From Straminergon stramineum (lineage: Eukaryota > Streptophyta > Bryopsida > Hypnales > Calliergonaceae), in assembly GCA_963920665.1 (NCBI GenBank), contig OY987270.1, positions 13,108,019 to 13,172,018 of the forward strand: a stretch of 64,000 bases of DNA, written 5' to 3'. The position numbers were made by a program, and so were the translations under genes. The notes under the pieces were generated by a model. The model was not told where the DNA came from. It made no database searches and worked only from the letters and a program-made list of their open reading frames with translations. Shown here piece after piece: positions 37,656-49,695 of this stretch (position 1 is the stretch's first letter; the number at the start of each line of letters is the position of its first letter).

Positions 37656-39535
37656 TTATCTGTCGAAGCGGGATAGACGTGCTTGTCTCAACTCCTCCCT
37701 GGACATTTGGGATGAGGGCGTCCAACGAGGAACTGGTGGGGCTGACGGAGAAAAATTATCAACTTCAGACCTAGCTTCACTACCACGGAGTGTACCACAC
37801 ATATCACAAGCCTCCACAACTGCACTGTTATCATATGTACAACTCTGGCATCTCCACACATCGGCTTCATGGTCTCCTCTTGGAAGGGAATGTGTATCTC
37901 GCCTAGAGCCAACAGTTCCTCGACCAAATGTTTGATGCCTTGGTCCTCCAACTAACCAACCCAAACTCCTGAGAGGCCAAGTTATCACTCCCAAAATCAT
38001 TGGCACCGCAGACCACATACTTGCGCTACCAGAAATGGCGCCAGAAGCATTCATGTAAACCAAACCTGCCAAGATGCCACACAAGTGACCAAGGAAGGAA
38101 GTTCCAGGAACAAGCATCTGAATGACGACGAGCTCCACCCACGCCGCGTAGCGAGAGGGTACGAGAGTTCCATACACATTGGTATGACTAGAAGAGTTGT
38201 AGTTCAACACCACCTTCAACGCAAACAATACGCCTGAGAATCCCACTGAACAGTTGGAATAATAAGAGGTAGAAGAGCCTCCTAGTAATGAGAGAAGTGA
38301 GGTCAAAATCACTACGAAGCCATGAGCAAGACCAAGCAGTACAGCCACCATGGCTGCGAAACTTTGGCTTCCTACAGCATTCTCCAACTGGGCGCCTTTC
38401 CACATTAAGGACATCATGTTGTAGACTAGATGTGCTTCGTCAACATGATAAAACGCAGACAACCACAGCCGCTTGAAGTCCCAGTCCTGCATTTGAAAGT
38501 GATTCGGCAATGGTCAGAGAAGTTGTGAATGAGAGATAACATAGACAACAAGCAAAATATCAAGCAACCCTCCTCATGAGAACCAAGTACGGGGTGGTCC
38601 CTCTTAGGTCAATTCTAACTCAAACATTGAGAAGCTTCTTGTCTTCTTTCGAAACACTATCAAGTTTCTATAGTTCCCATATTCATGATCATGCGGGAAA
38701 CATTCAGATCACATTGACTAGTTTCATTTGGCGTCTAAAATTTCAAACGTTCCATTCAGGTCTCTAAGGCGTGTCGCTAGAACCAAGTGCGTAAGGCCCC
38801 ACTTGTTGCTAAAACCTAGTCTATTAGGGCCCGCCAGCACCAACCAAGTAGCGCCGTCGCACCAATTAGCTAACTGAAATTAGTTTCTAAATGGCCACAT
38901 TGCCCAAGCTGTGTTAGTAAGGAAATTGGTGCCAGCTCCCACGAATTAACGAAAAAAATAGAGTTACATTCACTTCCTCCAGTTTACTGATCTCCCAATT
39001 TTGGACAAATCAAATTATCTGTGCCTATATCAATGGTTTAAAGTGCTAAATTCGCCCGCACCAAGCAAGTATCAACAATTAGCTATTTACGACCAACTAG
39101 CATCAAGGCTTGGTGACAACTTTCTGCTGGCACATAAAATACCTGAGCTGAAAGATGCCACATGAAAACCACGTAGAATTAAACATAATGAACCAGAGGG
39201 TCAGGACACCAAGCGCACGGGAAGACATACGAAAGGTACTGGTACTTCCAATCAAATTTCTGCAAGATGAATCAAGAGAGATCTTCGAATGAAACATGAG
39301 GTGCAGCTTTGCGAACCTGGATAATGAGATACGGATTAAGGCACACTTCAGAAACCGTGGGGAGTACGGCATCGAGCATTCCAGGCCGAAAATAAATCAA
39401 AGTCTGCACCGCTATCAGAATAGCAGTCACCGGAGGCTTTCTTGGCAGTTGCATGAACTTCGTGACAGCATGCGCGGCCAACATGTACAACATGCCATTC
39501 CCCTGCAATCCTCGTGCTGCCCTACCTCTCGCCAT
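37656..39535 (-). CDS. RBL14: RBL14-like rhomboid protease with RanBP2 zinc finger
   Basis: Intramembrane serine protease. Exon 1 is 39317-39535, exon 2 is 37656-38486; 349 aa against 334 in Arabidopsis RBL14. The ATG at 39535 gives a start of the same length as the homologue. LPRKPPVTAILIAVQTLIYF begins the first membrane helix. LSAFYHVDEAHLVYNMMSL matches the family. The catalytic dyad is present: S157 in GFSGVLFALK and H207 in SFLGHLCGILAG. The C-terminal part holds a RanBP2-type finger, W-R-C-Q-S-C-TYDNSAVVEA-C-D-M-C (C286, C289, C300, C303), which in other proteins binds RNA or ubiquitin. The exon 1 donor (CAG then GTTCGC) is weak, but joining it to exon 2 gives a gap-free match (LIIQ-DWDFKRL). 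The end REELRQARLSRF is also conserved. Confidence 0.92.
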
Positions 39536-40300
39536 CCTGATCGCAACTTCTTGGCAAGCAGCTCCCAATCAAAGAGACGAACGCCTACTTCCGCAAAACG
39601 TCCCCAATTCGAAATTCGAAATTCACGCAGAGTAGACTTCGACCGGAAACCCTAATAGCGAAAAAAAGGGCACAATATCAGTGTCTATCACAACATCAAT
39701 CCTACCAATTTCTGTCACCATATCCATTTCAATCAATTTCTGTATCACCACCTCACTAAATGAATTCTATCTGGTTAAAATCTTGAGGACTGAGCCTTTG
39801 ATTTCCAAACTGAAAGAGAAAATACATATAACGGAAAAGACTCTTCACCTGACTAGACTATAACTCGAAACCACACGAACACCACCACTCTAGAATTTAG
39901 CTATTTGCTACCCCGTTCTAACAATCGAAACAAAACTTCAGTCCGTCACCACTATTAACACGACTTCTTCACAAAACTGTACCGTACTGTACTCAAAACG
40001 ATCTATCCCGAACATTTCAGTCTTTCTGCGCTCTTCTGCAAACAAACTAGAGAAAAAATCTTCCTACAAGCTTCCTGCAATTGAAACAAACTCAAAGAAT
40101 TATGGGTTCGCGCAAAAATTACCAGTCTCGATCAGCACGCAATTCGAATTTCAGCTGAACTTCTCACTGTTGACACAATTCAGCTCCTTGAGAGAGGCTC
40201 TGATTGGCGAAGAAAGCTCTTGTGAGCGATTTGTGACGCAACAGCGACAGTGACCAACTGACCATCGTCGAAGGTTCTCGAAGCTTCGCTCGCGTTCGAG
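39536..40300 (-). promoter_or_regulatory. Presumed RBL14 promoter and 5' UTR
   Basis: Gene-like composition upstream of the RBL14 start, up to a sharp change into the repeat field near 40310. It contains a four-unit heat-shock element at 40270-40287. Confidence 0.4.
40270..40287. promoter_or_regulatory. Heat-shock element, four perfect units
   Basis: GAAGGTTCTCGAAGCTTC is four alternating GAA/TTC units with 2-base spacing, the consensus for trimeric heat-shock factor binding. It lies 735 bases upstream of the RBL14 ATG and just outside the repeat field. Function is inferred from the motif alone. Confidence 0.5.
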
Positions 40301-40309
40301 TAATGATGA

Positions 40310-43300
40310 TTCAACCTTAAATTAAATTAAATTAGGTTGTTTGAAAAAAAGCCCTTGCACTCATTTGTGTTTACAACTTTCTATTCGAATCAAGAATGGA
40401 ACCAGTCACACCACAACAAAGCCCTTGCACTCCTTTGTGCATAAAAGATATTGAATTTTGGATTTTTATACAAATCAAGAGATTAGAAAATAACTTTTAC
40501 TTTTATTTCAGATGTGGCAATGGCAAAGTCACACTAGTTCATATCTTAAGTTTTGTTTTTGTTTTTTTTCTTTTTTGTTAAGTTGAGATTTCATGGATAA
40601 TCCATCCCTTGGTTGCATTCTCGGTATTGTTGGAAAATCCTTAGCAAGGAGGGGTGCATGGACTTTGTTTCATGGCATTTCAACCTATAGTGTGAAAGTT
40701 ATTGAATTTTGAAGTTATTTTTTAATTAAGAAGGAAATTAAGGAGGGCTAGCCATCACTTTCAACATCCCAATGACTATAGGAATGGCACAAGGCACACT
40801 AGTCTATACCTTAAGTTAGGTTGTTTGTTTGTTTTGTTTGATAGGTTGAGATCTAAGAAACCATGAATCCTCTAGCATCTCTTTTGGTACTATAAGAAAA
40901 CTCTTTACAAAGAAGGGTGCATGGACTTTATTTTGTGGCATTTGAACCTTCAATGTGAAAGTTATTGAATTTCAAAGATTTTCTGAATCTAGAAATTGAA
41001 TTAAAATATCTTTTATTTTGGAAAAATCATAATTCTTTCACGTTGCATGTCCAAACGCCATGAAACAAAGCCCATGCACTCCTTGGTGCCTAGAACTTTT
41101 TATTTTTACCAATTTTGTGGCATTGGACCTATGGTGTGAAAGTTATGGATTTTTAAAAATTTAAAAATTGAATTAAATTATCTTATATTTTGGAAAAACC
41201 ATAACTTTTACATTGTATGTCGAAACACCATGAAACAAACCCCTTGCACTCTTTTGTGCACACAACTTTCTATTTGTTGTATTTGGACCTTTCGTATGAA
41301 AGTTACGTATTTTTAAAAAATTTTAAATTGAATGAAATCATCTTTTATTTTGGAAAAAACATAACTTTCGCATCACGTGGCCACAAAACAAAGCCCTTGC
41401 ACTCCTTTGTGCATGGGGCTTTCTACTTTTATCAAGAATGCAACCTATCATACTATAGTGTGAAAGTTATTATGTTTCAAATTTTTAATGAATTAAAAAA
41501 TGAGAAAATTATTTGTATTTCTATTTTGGTTGTGACAATGACATAGGGCACACTATCTAGTCCATAATTTAGGTTACATTGTTTGTTTGTTTGTTTTATT
41601 TGTTATGTTAAGACCTCCTAGACCATGCCCCCTTGGTCACATTCTTCGTACCATCGGAAAGCCCTTAGTGAAGAGGGGTGCATGGGCTTTGTTTCATGGA
41701 TTCATGGTATCAAAATTACTGATTTTTGAATTATCTTTGGTTTAAAAAACTTGCTTTGCTTTTGTTTTGGTTGTGGCAATGGCACAGGGCTAGCATAAGG
41801 CACACCAGTCCATACCTTAAATTAAGTTATTTTGTTTTGTTTGACGTTTGTTTTTTTGTTACGTTGAGATCTCTTGGATTGTGCATCCCTCAAGCACGTA
41901 CTTGGTACTGTTGGAAAGCTCTTAGCAAAGAAGAGTGCATGGGCTTTGTTTAGTGACGTTTTGACCTTCTTTGTGGAAGTTATGGATTTTTGAGTTATTT
42001 GGGGATCTTGAATCATATTAAATTATGTATCTTTTGAACTGTATATCAAGTAAGAGTATATGGGCTTTGTTTCATGGTGTTTCAATCTCCGGTTTGAAAA
42101 TTATGGATTTTTGAGGGATTTGGGGATCTTAAGTTATACTAAATTATGTATCTTTTGGACCATGTGTCAATTGGTTATGTTCTTCATACTGTCCAAAATC
42201 TTTCTTCAAGGAGGGGTGTACACACTTTGTTTCATAGAGTGTAGACCTACAATATAAAAGTTATGGATTTTTTAAATTACTTTTTAATTTAAAAATTAGA
42301 AAATTACTTCTACTTTTATTTTGGTTGTGGCAATGACATATGGTACACTAGTCCATACCTTCAGTTAGGTTGTTTGTTTTGTTTTATTTTATTTTTTTGT
42401 TTCTTATGGTGAAATCCTCCCAACTATGCATCCTCCTATTATGTTATTGATATTGTCACAAAGCCCTCAACAAGGAGGGCATTATAGGCTTTGTTTTGTG
42501 GCACTTGAACCTATGCTATGAAAGTCATATATTTTTGAGCTTTTTTTAATCTTAAATTATGCTAAATTATGTATCTTTTGGACTGTACATCCCTTGGTCT
42601 TGTTCTTGGTAATGTTGGAAATGTCTCTGCGAGGAGGGGTGCATAGGCTTTGTTTCCTAGTGTTTGGACTTACGGAGCGAAAGCTATGGATTTTTGGTTT
42701 AAAAAAAATAGAAAATTACTTTTACTTAAGGAGATTAAAGAGGGCTTAGCCATCTCTTTTGACATCTCAATGCCTGTGGCAACATTAGAGGACACACTAG
42801 TCCATACCTTAAGTTAGGTTGTTTGTTTTGTTTTGTTTGTTTATGATTTTGAAATCTCCTAGATTGCACATCTTCCAGTTGCGTTTATGGTACCATTAGA
42901 AAACCCTTGGCAAGGAGGGGTGCACAAACTTTCTTTTGTGTCAATTAGACCTATAGTGTAAAAGTTACGAATTTTTGAGTTATTTTTTAAATCTTAAATT
43001 ATAGTAAATTATGTATCTTTTAGATAGTTCGTTAGTTGGTCATATTCTTAGTTTTGTTAGAATCTTCTTTGTTTGAAGGGGTGTAGAGACTTTGTTTTGT
43101 GGGTAAAAACCTATGGTAAAAATATTATGGGTTTGGAGTTATTTTTGGATCTTAAATTTTGTATTATTTGGATCATATGCCCTTAGTCGTTCTCTTGTAT
43201 CATCAAAAAGTTCTTTGTCAGGGGTGGTGGTATTAAATGGGCTTTACTTTGTTGCATTTCAACTGTTAGAACAAAAAAATATTGAATTTTGAATTTTGAA

Positions 43301-43390
43301 TGAATTAGAAAATTAGAAAACTAATTTCATTTTACTTTTATTATATTGTGGCAATGGTATAAGGCACACTAGTTTTATGTAAGAATGTTT
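40310..43390. repeat. Degenerate repeat field, about 3 kb
   Basis: A block of the type GGAGGGGTGCATGGGCTTTG, then TTTCATGG and TGTGAAAGTTATGGATTTTT, recurs about every 130-300 bases (near 40650, 40910, 41665, 41925, 42055, 42210, 42470, 42635, 42915, 43075, 43225). It appears in reverse orientation near 40350, 40420, 41060, 41230 and 41390 as AAAGCCCTTGCACTCCTTTG. A second block, GGCACACTAGTCCATACCTT then AAGTTAGGTTGTTTG, recurs near 40540, 40795, 41550, 41800, 42345, 42790 and 43365. No coding capacity. Confidence 0.75.
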
Positions 43391-43631
43391 GTAGAAAGTA
43401 AAGAAATTCTTTGAAAAATTATAATTTATGATTGTCATTGTGATTACTATATTTTGAAAGTAGGATAAAGTATTTTTAAATAGAGCTTGGGAGGGATAAT
43501 TCTACTTTATTCTACTCTATTTTCATAACAAATTTATTTAGTACCTCTAGAGGAACATTCACACCAAGGGGGGAATGAATAAAGAATTTGCTACTTTTGT
43601 CCTTACTATAAGAATCTACATTTTAGACAAT

Positions 43632-43790
43632 GCACTTCAATTTCTTGGAATGGATTTTAGGTGATGTGTAATGTAACAAACCCATGTTTTTATGTCCACA
43701 TTGATGGTACATTGGTGGGTTTTTTGACATAAAAACATGGGTTTGTTGCATTTGACATCACCTAAAATCTATTCCAAAAAATTGAGGCGC
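43632..43790. repeat. Long near-perfect hairpin
   Basis: The arms 43632-43696 and 43726-43790 are reverse complements over about 65 bases with roughly eight mismatches; the core AACAAACCCATGTTTTTATG is perfect. The loop is about 29 bases. There is no obvious terminal repeat or flanking duplication. A transcript would form a long stem, so it could be a MITE or a small-RNA precursor. Confidence 0.7.
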
Positions 43791-45187
43791 ATCCCAAAAA
43801 CTCTGTCCGGTTTCTTCTAGTGCCTCGAATACTAGTTGATTGTGTATCTATAGGTTGTTGACATGCTCTCACATGGAGGTCTTTTGGAAAGGGAATATAT
43901 TAATGAGGAATACTTGGACCTCATTGAGAGGCCAAATAGCATGCCAGATTCACATCGAGGACAAATAGCAATGGGACAAGTTGATGGCATGTATTGGTAA
44001 ATGTCGGCACAACAATTGAAAGTGCAAAAGATGGATATTGCTAGGCAGAGCATGAAGAACTTCACACAAGTGGGGAGAAATGCAAAGTTGACAAACTAGC
44101 GCAAATAGTAATTGTCCATCTACACTGTTGTTGTATGTTTTTGTTGTTGTTCATGCTTTGTAATTGTGTGCACTAGCATCTGCAAGTACTAGTACTATCT
44201 GCTAGATTCATATATAGTCCATCTAATTGAATTGGACACTATGCCAATGTGCCAAAGGTAAGGTAAGGAATGTAGGTTGATTAGCCTGGGCATCACCGAT
44301 GTTGTTGATGGTATGCGGGAGATTGTTGTGGAGGCACTAGGGACAACGGTGAGTTCTTCACTATAGGTTTATTTTGAAATCCATGTCACACTTTTTTTTG
44401 TTGTACATTTTCATTGATATTTCGCTAAGAGGTTCTACGCAGCTACTATCAAGCCAAATGGCATTAGGCCTCATATAGGAATAGAAATTCAAGTACTTCT
44501 TATAAGAAAACTTATCCTATGTACAAAGTTTATAGATAGTCCCATGTCGGACTTAGTCTTCCCATGTGAATGCAACAAAAATGTAGTTACATGCCAATCG
44601 TCTTTGAGTTCTATGGAAGTTGTCTCAAAGTTGTAGCTATGAAGTTGTATGTGAGTCGTTTAGTCGTTTTGGAGTCATTAAGGCACACTTGGAGGAAGGG
44701 AGCATGAACATCTCGTGACAAGGTTATGACTTCACCTTCTTTTTTTGTTCTTCTCCTTATGGTAGGTATTGGTGATTGGTTGAAGGTGACAACGCAAGAT
44801 GGTTCACCATGGACTCCTGGAAAAAAGATGTTGACCATAAGTTCATACAAGATTGCAAGTACTGGCAATGAATATTGCCCAGTTTGTAGCAATTGATGAT
44901 CTTAGAACCATATTTAAAAACTACATGGGGAGGTCAAAGTAGTATGAAGATAGAAGCCCATCCATCATGTAGTCTATACTAGAGAACCAAGAATGCTATG
45001 GGTGACAGGAGTTAGAGGCAGCTAGCTTGATTCTACACTCATGTAGTCTCTTGGGATGTTGTACTGGAGAAAAGCACCAGTGTTGGAGGAATGAAATGCA
45101 TGGGATCTATTGAAGAAGCTAGGATGTGTTAGGCCTCATTGCTCGCTTTAGTGGAAGACCTGATCTTATAGTCAAATTCTGAGCAAA
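43791..45187. other. Spacer with possible decayed transposon remains
   Basis: Moderate-GC stretch with interrupted open frames on both strands; none gives a recognisable transposase or polymerase motif. The composition suggests an old coding insert, but I cannot name it. Confidence 0.25.
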
Positions 45188-46293
45188 TGTCGCGCCCCTT
45201 AGTGACACTTACCACCTTAAGCTCACTTTCCAAACACTTAGCACCTTAGTGCCACTAAGGTTCATGCTTTCCTAACACTGCACATGCCATGCACCCACAA
45301 TGTTAGGTTCCAACCCAAGTCACGGGGTTCCCCATTCCTCCGTGACTCCCAATCCTTTCCTTCCAATACTTAACTCCCACAAGACACCGGGCATGTCATT
45401 TGATGACATGGGACGGAACTTCCATTGATGTCCAAGCACTCGGTGAGGCATTACTTCCACCAGTGCTAACCGCCCTTGAATGGGACCCAACTCCCCACTA
45501 GGCCCAACCCAACTCATTTCGGGACTCACTAATCGGGACTCACCAAACGGGATTCACACCATGGCCTAGTGTGAAGTGGGACACCACCCAACCGGTATCA
45601 AGGAGTGCACAAGCACTCCATGGTAACACACAAGTGGTGGTGAGGCTCCAATACTAGCCTCACCACCCGGGGCCACTTAGGCTCATCATGGCACCATCCG
45701 AGAGTGAGGAGGGAGACCACCCCTCCTCATAGTACTCTCTATGGGATTCAGCAGCCCCCCCCATACTAGAGGTCACCAGGAACCCCCAAGATGCACCCCA
45801 TCTTGGAAGACCACCCATTTCTCCCGATTCGCACTACTGTGGGACTCCCGAACTTCCACCCGGCATAACTTTGCGGTTCGGGATCCAAATTGCACATGCG
45901 ACCCCATTTTCGACATCTACGTGACGCGTAGATGCCGATGGACTACTCACTTGCTCCATTAGGACAAGTACTCGCAAAGATATCGCCCTCCAAAGATTCG
46001 GGACACTCCCGGCGCGGCCGGGACACCCCCAACTTTGAACGCCCATAACTTTTGACTCGCAAGTCCAAATCACGCGTTCTTTGGACGGCTAGAAGCGTCT
46101 TCTCAAGACCTTTCCAAGCATGTATCACACGCCCCCAAATTCGTCCAGATCAGAGCGCTACATCGCTCTGATCGCTCGGGACTCCTAGTCCCCCTCACCT
46201 CATCTCTTGCAAGGCTTGGGGAGTCACCCCCAATGTCCCCCTTGCTCACCAAGGTGGCACGGGCACGCCTTGTGATGAGGGTCGTGATAGCAG
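45188..46293. mobile_element. GC-rich block, possible solo LTR
   Basis: Abrupt rise to well over 50% GC between AT-rich flanks. It begins TGTCGCGCCCC and ends GGGTCGTGATAGCA, near-inverted ends in the TG...CA style of Ty3-type long terminal repeats. No second copy, primer-binding site, polyprotein or clear 5-bp target duplication was found, so the call rests on ends and composition only. Confidence 0.35.
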
Positions 46294-46919
46294 AATTCAA
46301 ATCCAACAACCATCGTCCGTGAAGTAGGAGTGGAAGGTGCTGGAAAGGGTATCAACATTGGGCATGCTCTTGAAACTTATGTCAGCGCCACCCTCTAGAC
46401 CTCCAGTTATTGTAGACGGGGTAGTCATCTTGGCCACTCCTTCGCCTCCAAATGTAGAGATACTAAAGTAGGGAGTAGAGCTGTGGAAAACAAATGACAA
46501 CAAATACTAGGCAAGTCCAAAGAAGGCTAACAATCCTTCGTAGAATGATCCTAAGGGCAATGGAGCCATGGAGGAGGAGAAGGATTTGTTAGGGGTTTTG
46601 TCAAGGGAAGGCAACTTGGATTCCTCGCTAGACCTTGCACTTGCGCTTGCAATTGCTATGAAGCCCTCCACAAAAAAGTTGAGGAGAGCACCCTAATCTC
46701 CTATAAAGGTGTTGACTATTCTTGAAGACATCTTGCAATGTGGTTTGGAGTAGTGAGGCCTAGGAAGTCTTTTAGTGATATTTTGAAAGAGAAGCTAGAT
46801 AGAAGTAGGCATGGGAGGGCGAAGTTGGTAATATTTGATGTCCATGCCACACTTTGGGATTGTATTTTGCTAGCAATGAGAAACCTAAATAGTGCAATAT
46901 GTTGTAGCACAAAAACGAA
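46294..46919. other. Degenerate coding-like stretch, no gene named
   Basis: Short open frames occur on the plus strand (for example near 46570-46680 and 46738-46983) but they are interrupted and match nothing I recognise. Probably remains of an element related to the block before it. Confidence 0.25.
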
Positions 46920-47630
46920 ATGTAGGAGAGTATTTAAATTTTTGACTTTGAATCTTCTTAATTTAAAGTTCTTGCACTCTTGATTATAAATTTTTAATTT
47001 TTTTGGTTGATGAATTGAGTTGAGAGTTAGTAAAAGAAATTCAAAAAATCATAGTTGATTTTCATTCTTAAAAAAATTGTTAAGTAGAAGTAGGTATGAG
47101 ATTGAATGAAAAACTAAATTGTTATTGGCTCCAAGATGGATTTGAAATACAATAATTACAATAGTAAGATTTTTCTAGCAAATAGATTGAACCCTCTAAA
47201 ATGATGTTTTTTGAAAAATTGCAAAAATTGCATTCAAAAATGATTTCTATAAGTTATTTTTTTAAGAAGATGCTTAGGTTGCCTAGAAACCAATACAACT
47301 TTCTCATCACTAGTCCAAATAGAATGAATCAAAGCTTTACATGTAGACAAAATATAATCTTTGAAAAAAAATCAAAATCAAAAAATCAAAAAATATTTTT
47401 TTGGTGATTTTTTTGTGCTACCCAAAAAACTATTTTTGGACTTAGGGTGCCATAACTTTTTCACTTGGACACCAATTGAAATAAAAATTCTATTCCCCAA
47501 AAGCTAATGTATTTTCCTATCTTCCAAAAAAATTCATATAATCTTGTCAAAGAATTGAGGTCATATGAACCAATCCGAAATCCCCAAGTCCCCAAGTCTT
47601 TTGAAGGGACTTTGAGACTTTAGGGGTTAA
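46920..47630 (-). mobile_element. 930-bp TTAA/CCC family, truncated inverted copy
   Basis: Its outer end is TTTAGGGGTTAA at 47630. Read on the minus strand it follows the element at 31771-32702 (blocks around CTCAACTCAATTC and TTAAGAAGATTCAAAGTCAA), but one terminal part of roughly 200 bases is missing at 46920. Non-coding. Confidence 0.5.
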
Positions 47631-47653
47631 AAAAAGATTTTGACATTTGAGGG

Positions 47654-48231
47654 TTAACCCTAGAGAGCTCCAATGTCTAAAAAATAGACGACAAACAGAT
47701 TGAAACTGTGGTATCTTCTCATTACTGCTTGGATGAAAGTCATCCTAATATGTGGAGATACTTTAATATGGAGTTGTTGTCCTATCCAAGGGTTGGATTT
47801 GGTGTTAATAGAGTACATATTTTTCTAAAATTATATATGTGCAAGTATTTCAAGTGGTCAAATTGCATTGACTTTAGTTCAAAATTGGATTTGCCAAAAT
47901 GAGATCATAGATTTTAAGAGCACAAAAATTTCAAAAAATCACTATGTGAAGAGAACCTCATTTCAAATCCATTCCAACAAATTTTACTCAAAAAATGATA
48001 ATATTTTGCTTGTAATCAAATTAAGAAGAAAATTTGAAATTTCTCTTCCAAAATTTATAAAAAAATGTTTATGACAACATTGATGAATCTAAATGTACAG
48101 ATGGAATCTACAACTCATAGTCTCCAACTTTTGTTTGTATGTCAATTCCAAAATATTCTTCTAAATAGCACTTTATTATGATTTTTCTCAAATCGTCAAT
48201 TTTGGAGATGAATCTGGACGCTTAGGGCTAA
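47654..48231 (-). mobile_element. 580-610-bp TTAA/CCC MITE-like element, copy C
   Basis: Inverted copy of the elements at 15519-16132 and 36668-37244. It starts TTAACCCTAGAGAGCTCCAA and ends GATGAATCTGGACGCTTAGG followed by GCTAA. It abuts the truncated 930-bp element. Non-coding. Confidence 0.65.
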
Positions 48232-48784
48232 ATCCCCAAATTCAATCCTCAAATGCTTCTACAAATTGATAACCCAAATTGCTAGAGATTGATAACCCCT
48301 AATCGCTGGAGATTGATCCTCTACAGTAACTTAATTGCTAGAGATTGATAACCCTCCGATGATGACTAATATTGATAACCGCATATCCGCTAAAAAGGGA
48401 ACGGGAATTGAGGAAGAGTTCTTTACCGGTATACCCGGAGGGAACCTATGGAGAGTCGCCACTCGCCCAGCATCTCTTGCACATCTCCTGCTCACCGAAG
48501 GGTCCTGTTTGAAGCCGATTTCCGCTCTCGCAGTACGTTATTCAACTTTTGTTTTGAATTTGCCTGTTCGAGTGGATCCGCGAGAACGTCTGGATCTGCC
48601 CCGGATCTTCATTTCGGCACGAATTTCGGTACAACTTTCGGTCGTTTTCGTCCAGCGCTTGCGTTTCAGGGTTTGGTGAAGTTTTTTACTTTCGTTTCGA
48701 TTGTGATGTTGCTGGCGTGATCTTCGGACGAGTGATTCTTCTGGAGTTTTGATTTTGGTGTTCTTGGCCGCTAGGTGCGTCACC
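48232..48784 (+). promoter_or_regulatory. Presumed VHA-G promoter and 5' UTR with GATAACC repeats
   Basis: At 48264-48380 a unit close to GCTAGAGATTGATAACCC recurs about five times with small changes, so GATAACC appears four times intact. From 48400 the composition is gene-like and should include the 5' UTR. GATA-type motifs are common in light-regulated plant promoters, but no function is shown here. Confidence 0.4.
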
Positions 48785-49695
48785 ATGAGTACTTCAAACA
48801 GAGGTGGCATTCAGGCCCTGCTTGCTGCGGAGCAGGATGCGCAACAAATTGTGACCAACGCGCGAACTGCCAAGACTGCACGGTACGCTGAAAATTTTTA
48901 ACGGTTTTGTATCGCCATCGCTAAAGATAAAAAGAGAACACTCTTATGTTGGATTCTGGAGTAGCCGATGGGTTGTTTTCATTCATAATTTCCTTGTAGC
49001 GCCTTTCTCGTGCTCATGATCGGGGCGCTTTGGATTACGCGGCAGTGAGTAGGATTCCTTGTGCTCTTTTTCGTTCTCGACAGTGCTTTCTTTGGACAAT
49101 GCTAATCTGAAGCTGCAATTACCTAAGGCAGTCCCGTCTACAAGCGCTGAGCGTTTTTACTATTATTAATTTGATCAGATTTTGAAATGCTTAGTTGAAG
49201 ATTCCAACGCAGCAGTGGATGCATTATTTGAATACCATATGCAAGGTCTAAGTGCTCAAAGTTTTAGATCTGTGCAAAGGTAGAGAATCTTAGAATCATT
49301 ATACAATCATCTTAGTCAGGGGCTTCAAGCCCGTATTCGATTCATACCAATCTGCTCGTGGTAATTACATAGAGGCTTTCTCTAGATGATTGATGTAGCC
49401 AAGAGGTTTGTATCTGAGTCTAGTCAGGCTATCTCTTTTAAGATCATCGTGTTTTTTTTCCAGACTGAGGCAAGCCAAGGAAGAAGCCGAGCGAGAGGTG
49501 GCTCAATACAGAGCACAACGGGAGGTTGAGTTCCGGAAGAAGCTCTCGGACACCAGCGGCGACTCCGGTGCGAATGTGAAGCGCCTGGAAGCTGAGACTG
49601 ACGAAAGGATCAAGCGCCTCAGCGCTGAAGCTGCCAAAGTGGCCCCCGAGGTGACGGCCCTCCTGATGAAGTATGTGATAACAGTCAGAAATTAG
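48785..49695 (+). CDS. VHA-G: V-type proton ATPase subunit G
   Basis: Peripheral-stalk subunit of the vacuolar H+-ATPase, pairing with subunit E to hold the catalytic head against the membrane sector. Exon 1 is 48785-48882 and exon 2 is 49464-49695, joined in an Arg codon; 330 nt, 109 aa, the usual plant length of about 110. The N-terminus reads MSTSNRGGIQALLAAEQDAQ and continues QIVTNARTAKTAR. Exon 2 gives LRQAKEEAEREVAQYRAQRE, then the conserved SGDSGANVKRLEAETD, and ends VITVRN. The whole protein is a charged helix, as expected. The intron contains a second possible start region but no coding sequence. The call is firm. Confidence 0.95.

Noticed and set aside
43632..43790. Possible factor-independent bacterial terminator or CRISPR repeat
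   Set aside because: The setting is a plant nuclear spacer, the stem is far too long, and there is no array of spaced repeats.
43791..46919. Search for a retrotransposon polyprotein or transposase
   Set aside because: Frames are short and interrupted and I saw no reverse transcriptase, integrase, RNase H or DDE motif, so no coding element is called.
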